Shown: positions 1 through 7,502, counted from the first letter of the stretch. The stretch is 12,233 bases of DNA from Fibrobacter sp. (GCA_017520105.1 JAFWRL010000234.1:1-12233), one strand, 5' to 3'. The notes: generated from the sequence alone by a model not told the origin. Translations and numbers: made by a program.

Positions 1-1
1 A

Positions 2-280
2 AACGGCAAAAAGAAATCGAGCGAGAAGTATAGCCGCGGAACTTTAAACGGCATGTCGGAGGACTGGTACGAAAATGGAAAAATCCGCCGCCAGATACCC
101 TACGAGAACGGACAAATTCACGGCGTCGTGAAAATTTACGATGAGATGGGGCTTTTGTCAGAAGACATGAACTTTGAACGTGGCATCCGCAACGGAACTT
201 ACCACCGCTATAGTTTCGGCAAGGTCATGCTCGAAGCGGAATTTAGGGACAACCGCTGCGTCAAGAATTGCAATTTTTAA
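2..280 (+). CDS. MORN-repeat (YwqK-like) protein, 3' end only
   Basis: The reading frame is open from the first bases of the window and ends in TAA at 278-280, so this is the C-terminal ~92 residues of a gene that starts upstream. The visible part carries MORN_2-type repeats: a Tyr/Trp-Tyr-x-Asn-Gly-Lys core appears as WYENGK and YENGQIHGVVKIYD, then FERGIRNGTYHRY. Such repeats form short beta hairpins and occur in secreted or cytoplasmic proteins often labelled 'toxin-antitoxin system YwqK family antitoxin', a label with little functional meaning. The ATG at 53 lies inside the repeat region and is probably an internal Met rather than the start. The last residues include two Cys (CVKNC). The gene converges on the DedA gene across the heptad-repeat element. 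Function unknown. Confidence 0.7.
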   Translation, partial: NGKKKSSEKYSRGTLNGMSEDWYENGKIRRQIPYENGQIHGVVKIYDEMGLLSEDMNFERGIRNGTYHRYSFGKVMLEAEFRDNRCVKNCNF

Positions 281-355
281 TAGGTTGTAGGTTACAGGTT
301 GTAGGTGTTAGGATTTTTTTAACCTACTACCTAACTCCTAAAACCTAATCCCTAA
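281..355. repeat. Inverted arrays of 7-base repeats between convergent genes
   Basis: Reading in steps of seven from 281 gives five units close to TAGGTTN (TAGGTTG, TAGGTTA, CAGGTTG, TAGGTGT, TAGGATT), then TTTTT at 316-320, then five units of the complementary motif (AACCTAC, TACCTAA, CTCCTAA, AACCTAA, TCCCTAA) to 355. The arms can fold on each other: 281-293 pairs with 321-333 with one mismatch. The element starts directly after the MORN gene stop codon and ends 3 nt before the DedA stop codon. It may act as a two-way terminator; its strict 7-base period is not needed for that. Seen directly; role inferred. Confidence 0.75.
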
Positions 356-358
356 ATA

Positions 359-1111
359 CTACTTTTTCTTCGGCTTTACGGCGTTCCATACCATGTAGCC
401 GATGAAGAGTGCGCCGAAGCCGAGCAGCGCGATGGCGAGCTCGGAATTGTATTTTTCGATGATGTCCTTTTGACCGTGGGCAAAATATCCGAGCAGCGCG
501 AGGACGCAGTTCCAAATGGCTGCACCGAGGAACGTGTAGAGCGTGAATGGGGCGAGCTTCATCTTGGCAAGGCCTGCCGGAATCGAAATCAACTGGCGGA
601 TGACTGTGATGAGGCGACCGACGAACGTCGAGATGGCGCCGTGTTCGCGGAAATAGTTTTCGGCTTTTTCAACTTTCTGAACATCCAACAGCAGGAAATG
701 GCCGAGGCGGCTGTCTGCGAACTTGTAGATAATCGGGCGACCGAGAATTTTCGCGAGGAAGTAGTTGACGTATGCACCGATGAGTGCGCCGACTGTTGCA
801 AAGAAAACGATGAGCGCAATGTTGAGGCCGGATCCCGGCTGGAGAGCTTTGTAAGCGGCGGGCGGCACGACGAGTTCCGACGGGAACGGAATGAAAGAAC
901 TTTCAATCGCCATTAAAAGCGTAATTGTGCCGTAATTCAGATTGTCGTTGTACCAGTCAATAATGCGGTTGTAAATGCCTGTCGATTTTGTGGTGTCGGC
1001 GACTGCGCCAGCGGCGTTGGCTGCATCGACAGAGAGCGAATCTGCGGCAAAAGTAAAAGCGGTAAGGAGAAGTGCTAAAGCGATTGTTGTTTTGAGAACT
1101 GAATTTTTCAT
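359..1111 (-). CDS. DedA family (SNARE-associated / VTT domain) inner-membrane protein
   Basis: The 250-aa product fits DedA membrane proteins, a family linked to lipid carrier flipping and envelope homeostasis. Visible hallmarks are E70-SSFIPFPS-E79 (the ExxxPxPxE-type re-entrant loop), G108-ALIGAYVNYFLAK, F163-VGRLITVIR-Q with G165, R166 and R172, and IPAG at 177-180. Hydrophobic segments lie near 62-85, 98-121, 185-210 and 223-243, and the tail is basic (KPKKK). Unlike short DedA proteins it begins with a signal-peptide-like stretch (residues 1-23) and about 35 residues before the first loop. I chose the ATG at 1111: longer in-frame starts at 1159 and 1237 would lie in the upstream terminator or overlap the preceding gene. 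No clear Shine-Dalgarno is seen. It is transcribed separately from the operon upstream. Substrate cannot be told from sequence. Confidence 0.88.
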   Translation of the reverse strand: MKNSVLKTTIALALLLTAFTFAADSLSVDAANAAGAVADTTKSTGIYNRIIDWYNDNLNYGTITLLMAIESSFIPFPSELVVPPAAYKALQPGSGLNIALIVFFATVGALIGAYVNYFLAKILGRPIIYKFADSRLGHFLLLDVQKVEKAENYFREHGAISTFVGRLITVIRQLISIPAGLAKMKLAPFTLYTFLGAAIWNCVLALLGYFAHGQKDIIEKYNSELAIALLGFGALFIGYMVWNAVKPKKK

Positions 1112-1159
1112 TGGACGCAATTTAGAAAAATATTTGGCGTGTCGCCAGAAGATTCCCAT

Positions 1160-1190
1160 AAAAACAGACCTCGGCACAGTGGCCGAGGTG
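1160..1190 (-). terminator. Intrinsic terminator of the five-gene envelope operon
   Basis: ACCTCGGC (1168-1175) and GCCGAGGT (1182-1189) form a perfect 8-bp GC-rich stem with a 6-nt loop. On the minus strand the stem is followed within a few bases by TTTTT (complement of 1160-1164). It lies 37 nt past the stop codon of the PEGA-domain gene, so it ends that operon and separates it from the DedA gene. Confidence 0.85.
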
Positions 1191-1226
1191 AAAAGGATGT
1201 TTGAATTATGCCTTTTGCAAGAAATG

Positions 1227-2963
1227 TTAGAATACAAAGTAGATGCCGACGCCGAGGAGGGCTGCTGCGGTCCCTAGCAGGATGCCACCGGCGATGGCCT
1301 TGTTGTCACCTTGCTTGACTAGCTTGTGGTTTTTGTCAACTTTGTTCCTGTAGTTCTCGCCTTTGACGGCTCCAGGAATCCTGAGCTCTTTCTTGATGTC
1401 GTCTGCGTCGTTATAGTCCAAATGCGCAAGGTACATGAACAGACCGCCAATAAGCGCCGTGCCGATGGCTCCGCCGATGAATGCCTCGCCGAGGGTCTGC
1501 ATTTTCTTGTCGTGGAGCCACTTGTTCTGCTGTTCGATTTCGTCGAAGTCGGTAAGTTTTTGCAGGTCAATGCTCAAGTCGATTTGTGAGACTGGTGCCA
1601 CGAAGAAGTTGACGAGTGTGTCGCGGTAGCCGGCTTTGCGGATGATGAGGCTGTCCATTCCCATTTCGTAAACCGGTATTTTTTCAGGGGTTTGTGCAAT
1701 CGCTTTAGAACGCTTAGTGATTGGGGCGTGTGCTTTATAGACGTTAGCTCCTTCGGGGAACGTCTGGATGCGGATTTCTGGTGTAACGCGTTTGAGCTTG
1801 AGCGATATGAAGGTCGTGTCGCCAATGAGCGGGACAACGCTTGAGCTTGCTCCCCAGAGGTGCCTATCGACGTTCCAATAGGCGTGAATTGTGAATTTAG
1901 ATGTGTCGGTAGTGATGAATGTGCAGGGGGATTTGCAAATGGCGTCTTTGTTGGTGCGCGAAATGGTCGCTCCGTCGGGATCCGTTTCGACGTGGATGTA
2001 GGCACGGTCTTTTTTGGACTTTACAATGTCTTTACCTTGTGCATCTAGCAATTGATTTTTTAGTTTGTTGTTGGTGATGGCGTCGCTGAGGGCTTTTTCT
2101 TCAGAAATTGTGAGCGTTGCGCGGTGCAGTGTCGGGAGAGAATCTTCGTAAAAGACGTGTGTCAGATTTAAACGGAGACTGTCTGTTCCAATGACGGGGG
2201 AGATGTCGCCGAAGTAGATAGAGTTGAAACCAAGGGCGGCGAGTTCGCTTTGAATGCAGATGTTGTCGTTGCAGTTCTTGATGTCTGTCTTACGGATGAT
2301 TTGAGGTTTTTCTCCAGATTCGAATAAAAGGCGTGCGGTAAGTGCGGTAAATTGGTCTGCAAAGGATTTTTCGACATTGTCGGCATCATAGGCGACAAGA
2401 ACCGTTTTGTTTTCGCGCTTCACGACTGCGGTTACGCTTGAGGAACTGACGCTCGACGAACTTGAAACGGCAGAAGAACTTGCAATTGATGAAGAACTTT
2501 CGACGCTTGAACTGGAACCGGGCCCTTTTTTTGTCGCGGGTTCTTTTGATGCGGAACTTGTTGCCGTAGCACTTGAGTTTGCCTGCGTTTTTGCGGCAGT
2601 TTCTTTAACTGCGGAACTTGTGGCAGCTGCGCTTGAACTCGTTGCCGTCATGACGGGGGCCTTGACTGTGGCAGGTCCATTGGCGGCGGGTCCTTTTTTA
2701 GCCGAGCTGCCTTGCGCGTCATCCGCATTCAATAAGTCGTTCCCTTGCTCATCGACAATTCTTTTGAATTGCTTCTTGGCAATTTTTACGATTGTGAATT
2801 TATTCTGAATGTAGCCGCCGAGACTTACGGTGTCGTTTTCGATGCCGATAAGCTTTGCACGTTGTTGTGTTCCCGATAGGAGCTCGACGTCAACGAGTTT
2901 TCCTTCGGGTTCTGCGAAGGCGGCGACTAGGGCGATTGCTAGAATTGAGAAAATCTTTTTCAT
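1227..2963 (-). CDS. Secreted/membrane-anchored PEGA-domain protein with Ser/Ala-rich linker and TolB-N-like domain
   Basis: The product is 578 aa and is the last gene of the operon. In order: signal peptide (1-17, cleavage near AFA|EP); a small beta domain (about 20-75, KLVDVELLSGT then IGIENDTVSLGG); a Ser/Ala/Thr-rich linker (about 85-180); a domain at 186-305 with a Cys pair (C231, C236 in KNCNDNICIQSELAALGF then IYFGDIS), resembling the TolB-N-like sensor domains that have a C-x4-C...GxxxxxxG pattern; two PEGA-like beta domains (320-392 and 395-469); and two hydrophobic helices (about 494-513 and 556-577) joined by a charged loop. PEGA domains are usually envelope- or surface-associated. 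The two-helix C-terminus copies the layout of the gene just upstream. It starts 7 nt after that gene; a modest AGGT overlaps the upstream stop. Function not known. Confidence 0.75.
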   Translation of the reverse strand: MKKIFSILAIALVAAFAEPEGKLVDVELLSGTQQRAKLIGIENDTVSLGGYIQNKFTIVKIAKKQFKRIVDEQGNDLLNADDAQGSSAKKGPAANGPATVKAPVMTATSSSAAATSSAVKETAAKTQANSSATATSSASKEPATKKGPGSSSSVESSSSIASSSAVSSSSSVSSSSVTAVVKRENKTVLVAYDADNVEKSFADQFTALTARLLFESGEKPQIIRKTDIKNCNDNICIQSELAALGFNSIYFGDISPVIGTDSLRLNLTHVFYEDSLPTLHRATLTISEEKALSDAITNNKLKNQLLDAQGKDIVKSKKDRAYIHVETDPDGATISRTNKDAICKSPCTFITTDTSKFTIHAYWNVDRHLWGASSSVVPLIGDTTFISLKLKRVTPEIRIQTFPEGANVYKAHAPITKRSKAIAQTPEKIPVYEMGMDSLIIRKAGYRDTLVNFFVAPVSQIDLSIDLQKLTDFDEIEQQNKWLHDKKMQTLGEAFIGGAIGTALIGGLFMYLAHLDYNDADDIKKELRIPGAVKGENYRNKVDKNHKLVKQGDNKAIAGGILLGTAAALLGVGIYFVF

Positions 2964-2970
2964 ATTCTAC

Positions 2971-3612
2971 CTAAAATGAAAGGGCGAATCCTGCGGCAAG
3001 GAACAGTAAGCCTGTTCCGAAAAAAACTTTGGAAACGTTTTTTGATGTCTTGGCTCTCTTTCTGTAATCCTTAAATTCTTGCATGTGGACGTCATATTTT
3101 TCATTCATAAAGCGCGTATTCTCCATCGCTTTTTTATGGTCATTCGCTTTGCTGATGTCGTATAACGTGACAATTGCAGATATTCCGCTGATGACAAACG
3201 GGGCGATGGAAAACCATTGAAGCGTTTGCCCGAGGTTGCGTCTGCTGCGGTGCTTTAACATGTCTTGATGGCTGCTTATTAGCTCGTCATCATAGGTTTG
3301 GCGGAGCGCTACAATAATAAAGGATGTATCACTTTCAGACAAGGTGATGCTTATCGTCGTGTCGGCGTAATCGGGGTGGAAAAATGAAACGGTAATGCTC
3401 TCTGCTCCGTCAGGAACAGGAATAAATGCCGGGGACGTGTATGCGGGATTTTTTGAAAAATCAGGTGGCGCGTCGCCGGTATAGAGATCGACCGTGGAGG
3501 GGTTTGTAGAAATTTGCAGATAGCGCGTACTTCCTTTTTGCTGAGCAAAAAGGTTGTTGCAAAGCACGAATAACATTATGAAAATGAGGGATACGTTTCT
3601 ATAAAGATTCAT
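2971..3612 (-). CDS. Signal-peptide protein with PEGA-like domain and two C-terminal membrane helices
   Basis: The product is 213 aa. It has a signal peptide (1-23, LFA|QQ), a PEGA-like beta domain (about 30-104: YLQISTNPSTVDLYTGD, a FIPVPDGAESITVSFFHPDY hairpin, then a short strand), a basic stretch (KHRSRR, 120-125), a membrane helix (about 130-150), a charged amphipathic segment (152-192) and a final helix (194-213) ending in Phe. The C-terminal half matches the layout of the 578-aa neighbour, including a D-x-n-D-x-KK-like start to the loop, so the two are probably diverged relatives. The start ATG overlaps the previous stop (ATGA, 3609-3612). A good ribosome site, GGAGGG (complement of 3619-3624), lies inside the end of that gene. 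This points to translational coupling. Function unknown. Confidence 0.75.
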   Translation of the reverse strand: MNLYRNVSLIFIMLFVLCNNLFAQQKGSTRYLQISTNPSTVDLYTGDAPPDFSKNPAYTSPAFIPVPDGAESITVSFFHPDYADTTISITLSESDTSFIIVALRQTYDDELISSHQDMLKHRSRRNLGQTLQWFSIAPFVISGISAIVTLYDISKANDHKKAMENTRFMNEKYDVHMQEFKDYRKRAKTSKNVSKVFFGTGLLFLAAGFALSF

Positions 3613-4997
3613 TTGTCACCCTCCGTTCCCGGAAACGGTCCCTTGATTGACGTTACCGATTTGCCAGTCAAGATTTTCCAATAGACGTCGGGAGCCTTGT
3701 TGCGGGCGTAATCTTCGGCCTTGATGACCAACTTGCATTCCTTCCGGCATGTGTTTGTAAACGATAAAGTGTTTTCGTCAAAATTTGTCTTGAGTGTGTC
3801 GTCGTTCATGAGAACTGTGATTTTTGAGGCGTTGATGCCGGAACCGTTGTCGAGAACAAAGAACTTCAGTGGCGAAGTCGAGGGAATATCCGTTGCGGTC
3901 GGTGCCATGTTGGGCTTGACTTTGTCGTACAGGAACAACGTGTCTGTCAATTTTTTTGTGTTTGGGGCGAGATCTACCGTCATGGAATCGCAGCCGTATT
4001 CCGTGCGAAAGTTGTCGCAGACGACAATCTTGACGTTGGATTGCGGGGGCAGCGTCTCTTGGATGGTTGTATTTGCCTCGACTTTTGCGAACGTTGAAAT
4101 CGTGTCGCCCGACGATGATATGAATGCTCCGTACAGCTGCGATTTTTCGGGATACTGGCTGAACATGCAGGCCAGCGGAACCTCTATGATAGTTTTGCCT
4201 TTGTTTTCGAGTTTTGTCGAGAAGTTGAATACTTCACTATACGCTTGTTCGATATTGCCTCTGCTGTTTTTGGTAAGGGCCCGGACACCCCAGTAAATAG
4301 TGGAGTTGTCAATGGCGTGGTTGATGGAATCTCCGTTTTCGTTGATTTCCTTGTTGAGTTTGCCCATCAGATCTACGCTTTGCGTACATTCCGTTTCGCC
4401 TAGCGGGGATTCCCAAATTTTTTCTAGGTAGTAACTTGCGTAGATGACGCAGACGGAGGATTCCCACGGATCAATACCGGAAATGTTCCAAGATAATTCG
4501 AGTCCGTCTGGGTTATCTCCGTTAACTAGGTTGTATCTGTTGGGCGGAGATTGTAGTGAAATGGTTGTTGGCGTGTTGACATAGACCGTGGCTCGTGAAA
4601 GCAGGGTGTCGCCCAGATGGTCTATCGTTTCGAATGAAATCTTATGGACGCCAGCTTTGTCGAACTTGTAATATAGGGAAGATGTACTTGCTTCGTTGGT
4701 GTCAATCGTCCATTTGTGAGTGTTGTAATAAGCTATGGATTGATCGCTGGGGATGAATTCTCCATTAAGGGAGTATATGCCGCAAATTCGAATTTTCTCG
4801 TTGATGTTGACGTAAAATTCGTCAGAAGAAGCGTAGCGGATGTAGGGTTCACCGATAAAAGTTTCCGGTACTATAAAAATGGATTGGGTGATTTCAGGAA
4901 CATCCGAAGATTGAATCTCGGAATCGGAACATGAAATAAACAGTTGTGCAATAGCGATGGCCGAAATTATCGAAAGAGGGCGGAAATCGAAATGCAT
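3609..4997 (-). CDS. Lipoprotein with PKD/FN3-like and Ig-like domains (third in operon)
   Basis: The product is 462 aa from the ATG at 4997. A longer frame reaches 5042, but AAGGAGGA ends a few bases upstream of 4997 and the signal sequence begins there. The lipobox is LFIS-C23. Visible domains: a PKD-like unit (about 90-142) with W96 and the motif KAGVHKISFETIDHLGD; an FN3-like unit (about 144-262) with LSW169 and IYWGVRAL; a beta region with a Cys pair (C327, C336); and a terminal Ig-like domain (about 357-443, DKVKPNMAP then VLDNGSGINASKITV and C417/C421). This domain order repeats in the 523-aa lipoprotein upstream, so they are paralogues. The start overlaps the upstream stop as TAATG. 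Likely exported and lipid-anchored; which membrane leaflet cannot be told. No enzymatic motif seen. Confidence 0.75.
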   Translation of the reverse strand: MHFDFRPLSIISAIAIAQLFISCSDSEIQSSDVPEITQSIFIVPETFIGEPYIRYASSDEFYVNINEKIRICGIYSLNGEFIPSDQSIAYYNTHKWTIDTNEASTSSLYYKFDKAGVHKISFETIDHLGDTLLSRATVYVNTPTTISLQSPPNRYNLVNGDNPDGLELSWNISGIDPWESSVCVIYASYYLEKIWESPLGETECTQSVDLMGKLNKEINENGDSINHAIDNSTIYWGVRALTKNSRGNIEQAYSEVFNFSTKLENKGKTIIEVPLACMFSQYPEKSQLYGAFISSSGDTISTFAKVEANTTIQETLPPQSNVKIVVCDNFRTEYGCDSMTVDLAPNTKKLTDTLFLYDKVKPNMAPTATDIPSTSPLKFFVLDNGSGINASKITVLMNDDTLKTNFDENTLSFTNTCRKECKLVIKAEDYARNKAPDVYWKILTGKSVTSIKGPFPGTEGDK

Positions 4998-6568
4998 TAG
5001 TTTTCCTCCTTCGGTTCGACGTCGTTGACGGTTAGTTTCCAAGTTTTATTTTGTACAATGCCGTTAGTATAGATGACTGTTGTTCTTATTGTTTGTTCTT
5101 TGTCGAAAATGCTGGCGTCAATATTGGTTGAATAGACGCTCTTTTCCGGCTTTGTAACAGAGGCGATTGCTTCGCTTCTGGTGACGTTATAGAAACTGAA
5201 AGCCTCAACTTTGAAGTTGAATGGGTTGTGCTCGTCGATGAATAGCAGGATACTTTTGTCGCTGTCGATGGTCGTGTCACTGTTGGTTGTAAACCAGAAC
5301 GTACTTGGAGTGATATAGAACGATTTTGTTTTTTTATTATTGCTTCCATCGGTGGCCGAAATGGTAAGGATTCGGTATGCCCAGCTCTTATCAGTGTCTT
5401 TGAGAACGACTGTTAGAATACTGTCTTTGTAGAAACGGTCCGTAATTAAATCGGCTTCCAAGTTTACGACGATGCTTTGCGAGTTGAGCGTGCTGCCTTT
5501 ATCTGTGATAATAAATTTCAATGTGTCCGAAAAATCAAGTGTGTCAAGATTCAAGACGGATTCAATAGAGGGCGCTATGGAATCGACAAGTTTGATGTTG
5601 TCGAGAATCGTGACAAACCCATCGCGAATGGTGATGTCTTTTTTTGTTGTTCCGAAATCGGAATAATCGGAGCGCATTGTTAGTTTGTACTTCCCTGCGG
5701 GGACAGCACCTAGCGAGATTTCATTTCTGGACTGTGAAATAGAAAGGCTGTATTTGAATGTTCTATCTTCGTTTTCCTCGTCTTGAAGCGATAGCTGCAC
5801 GGGAATGGATGATTGTTGACTTATTTTGATAGTTGCCAGGAGTGATCCCTCGCCAGGGAGCCCCTTGGTAAAGAAGAAACTCTCTATTTTTTCGCTAGAT
5901 GCAAAGTTGTATTCGTTGAATGCTTGTACGGTCCAGTTGTATTTTTTTAACGGATTTAATTCGTTGTGGAATATGAAGTGTGGCTCGCTTATGATTGTGT
6001 CGATGCTCTTGAATTTGGAATCTGAATTTGCAAATTCTTCTTCGCTCAATGTAAAACGAAAACGATGGGCGAGGCGTATTCCTTCGGTTGCCGCTTCCCA
6101 AGAGAAATAGATGCTTTCGTAGGGGTCTATGGCTTGGGTCCCTGTAGCCGGGATGAATAAAGTGTCGTTTAAGACGGGCTTGTCTGCAATCCAGACCTCA
6201 AGGGAATCGTAATGCATATCGCCAAAGTAATCTTTAAGAATAAATGTGAATTTGTAGTAACCGGGTTCTGCAAGCTGTTTTTTGAAATTGTATTCTGATG
6301 AACAGTGTTGTCCGTTCATGAGCCAGTGATAATCTTGAACGCGGATAATTTTATTCGGCACTATCTTTGTTTGGAAATAGATGGTGTCGTTAATGTTGAA
6401 TGTGTCTGCCTTGACACTGTTGAGTATGGGGCTTGCCGATCTTGCTAAGGTTGCGTCAACCTTTATATCTGTGGCATCGGCTTCGTCGAAGATGTGGTCG
6501 TCGGAATCAAAGCAGGACTGGAATAGCCAGACTATCGCTACAAGGAAATAAATTCGTGTGAATTTCAT
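4997..6568 (-). CDS. Large lipoprotein with PKD/FN3-like and Ig-like domains (second in operon)
   Basis: The product is 523 aa with lipobox LFQS-C19 followed by acidic residues. Domains by eye: PKD-like (about 60-130; HW82, then AEPGYYKFTFILKDYFGD), FN3-like (about 132-236; YFSW157, then KKYNWTVQAFNEYN), a carboxypeptidase-regulatory-like beta unit (about 243-327; SLGAVPAGKYKLTMRSD), and an Ig-like domain opening DSIAPSIES (329) with DKGSTLNSQSIVV. A further beta segment follows to the C-terminus. It shares module order and motifs with the 462-aa lipoprotein downstream and, for the first modules, with the 235-aa one upstream. Its ATG overlaps the upstream stop as ATGA (6565-6568), and GGAGGT (complement near 6572-6577) is a well-placed ribosome site. 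No catalytic residues recognised; a structural, binding or assembly role is inferred. Confidence 0.75.
   Translation of the reverse strand: MKFTRIYFLVAIVWLFQSCFDSDDHIFDEADATDIKVDATLARSASPILNSVKADTFNINDTIYFQTKIVPNKIIRVQDYHWLMNGQHCSSEYNFKKQLAEPGYYKFTFILKDYFGDMHYDSLEVWIADKPVLNDTLFIPATGTQAIDPYESIYFSWEAATEGIRLAHRFRFTLSEEEFANSDSKFKSIDTIISEPHFIFHNELNPLKKYNWTVQAFNEYNFASSEKIESFFFTKGLPGEGSLLATIKISQQSSIPVQLSLQDEENEDRTFKYSLSISQSRNEISLGAVPAGKYKLTMRSDYSDFGTTKKDITIRDGFVTILDNIKLVDSIAPSIESVLNLDTLDFSDTLKFIITDKGSTLNSQSIVVNLEADLITDRFYKDSILTVVLKDTDKSWAYRILTISATDGSNNKKTKSFYITPSTFWFTTNSDTTIDSDKSILLFIDEHNPFNFKVEAFSFYNVTRSEAIASVTKPEKSVYSTNIDASIFDKEQTIRTTVIYTNGIVQNKTWKLTVNDVEPKEEN
5005..5011 (-). promoter_or_regulatory. 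Strong Shine-Dalgarno deciding the start at 4997
   Basis: The complement of 5005-5011 reads AAGGAGG, 7 nt before the ATG at 4997-4995. It favours that ATG over the longer in-frame start at 5042 and lies inside the coding end of the upstream lipoprotein gene, which fits coupled translation. Confidence 0.8.
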
Positions 6569-7272
6569 TGGACCTCCAGTGTATCGACGACATAGAAATT
6601 TTTATACGGAAGCGTGTCTGTATCACCGTAGAGGTCGCGGACGATAATGCGGAATTTGTGCTTGCCCGCTTTGAGGCCAGATTGCTTTACTTCGAGGAGT
6701 GTCCCGACATTGTATTGGTTTCCGTCGATTTCTAGAATATGGAACAACGTATCTTCGTTATATAAATCCAGGTCCATGCTACTCCACGAAAAGAGGAATG
6801 CTGAAAATGGCGAGCCGTAGAGCGTATCCCCGTTTGCGGGAATTGTTGAATCCGAAAGGACGGGAGGCGTATTGATAACGACTGTGAACTCGTAAACTTG
6901 CTGATTCCCTTCTTTATCTAGAACGACAAGCTTGTTTGGAATGGATTCGTTTAGATTGTTTGGGTAGAATGTATAATCCGCTCCTTGAATGAGCAAACTG
7001 TCCTTGCTGTCGCTGACATAAAACCATTTGAAAGTCAGGTCGTCTTGAATCTTTTCGGGTACGGTTTTTGCCGTGATTGTCGCGGAATCGGACGGATTCA
7101 CCTTGAGCAATGTCGAATAGGGGCTTTTCTTTTGCTTGACCATGACGTTGATGGATTCAACGGGTTCTAATGCGTGCGGATAGTCGGGAGCGTCGAGGCA
7201 ACCGGCTAGGAACAGTGCAAAAAAAGTAGCAAGCACAAAAAACGGGAAAATAGGGCGATAGAATAAATTCAT
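6565..7272 (-). CDS. Short lipoprotein, first gene of the operon
   Basis: The product is 235 aa with a clear lipobox (LFLAG-C25) after a hydrophobic signal sequence. The mature part holds two beta modules. The first is about 45-135 (TFKWFYVSDS then a strand ending VVINTPPVL). The second is about 140-230 (FLFSWSS, then KAGKHKFRIIVRDLYGDTD and a last strand). The motif aG-x-HKf...D-x-x-GDt also occurs in the two larger lipoproteins downstream, so the three appear related, with this the shortest. It has no detectable Shine-Dalgarno, unlike the lipoprotein genes that follow, and its start codon is only 29 nt from the divergent xseB ATG. Specific function unknown. Confidence 0.72.
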   Translation of the reverse strand: MNLFYRPIFPFFVLATFFALFLAGCLDAPDYPHALEPVESINVMVKQKKSPYSTLLKVNPSDSATITAKTVPEKIQDDLTFKWFYVSDSKDSLLIQGADYTFYPNNLNESIPNKLVVLDKEGNQQVYEFTVVINTPPVLSDSTIPANGDTLYGSPFSAFLFSWSSMDLDLYNEDTLFHILEIDGNQYNVGTLLEVKQSGLKAGKHKFRIIVRDLYGDTDTLPYKNFYVVDTLEVQ

Positions 7273-7286
7273 TTGATTTAAATCTA

Positions 7287-7294
7287 ACTATATT
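7287..7294. promoter_or_regulatory. Overlapping divergent -10-like elements in a 29-nt gap
   Basis: The gap 7273-7301 between the lipoprotein gene (-) and xseB (+) contains TATATT (7289-7294, plus strand) and TATAGT (complement of 7287-7292), which overlap. Used as -10 boxes, they would start transcription within a few bases of each start codon, giving leaderless or nearly leaderless messages. This agrees with the lack of Shine-Dalgarno sequences before both genes. No good -35 is visible, so this is tentative. Confidence 0.3.
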
Positions 7295-7301
7295 CGTGAA
7301 C

Positions 7302-7502
7302 ATGAGTGCGCAAAATTTTGAATATAAAAACGCAATGAACCGTTTGGAAGAAATTCTTTCGAAAATTGACAATTCCGAAATGGAAATTGATGAACTTGCT
7401 CTGGAGGTTCAGGAGGCTACACAGCTTTTGCGTAAGTGTCGCCAGATTTTGGTTGCGACAGAAAAGAACGTTCAGGATGCTCTTGCCGAGTTGGACGCTT
7501 GA
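7302..7502 (+). CDS. xseB: Exodeoxyribonuclease VII small subunit
   Basis: The 66-aa product matches XseB in length and pattern: F-E-x-A-x-x-RLEEI (FEYKNAMNRLEEILSKID), then M-E-I-DELALEVQEATQLLRKCRQIL, an amphipathic helical hairpin. XseB assembles with XseA to form exonuclease VII, which degrades single-stranded DNA in the cytoplasm. xseA is not in this window. A GTG at 7296 would add two residues (GTG-AAC-ATG); I prefer the ATG at 7302. The stop TGA shares its A with the start of the downstream ABC gene (TGATG, 7500-7504), so the two are coupled. No Shine-Dalgarno is seen. Confidence 0.9.
   Translation: MSAQNFEYKNAMNRLEEILSKIDNSEMEIDELALEVQEATQLLRKCRQILVATEKNVQDALAELDA

Noticed and set aside
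281..355. CRISPR array
   Set aside because: Units are only 7 bases with no spacers, and the second half is inverted.
470..916. Long plus-strand frame opposite the DedA gene
   Set aside because: It lies fully antisense to a gene with clear DedA motifs, has no recognisable domain, and is rich in Glu/Asp/Arg as expected from a shadow frame.
1112..1237. N-terminal 42-residue extension of the DedA protein
   Set aside because: It would run through the upstream gene's terminator and overlap that gene's end; the signal-like sequence begins at the ATG at 1111.
2407..2808. 133-codon plus-strand frame rich in Glu, Leu and Ala
   Set aside because: It is the reverse complement of the Ser/Ala linker of the PEGA-domain protein; the low-complexity DNA keeps several frames open.
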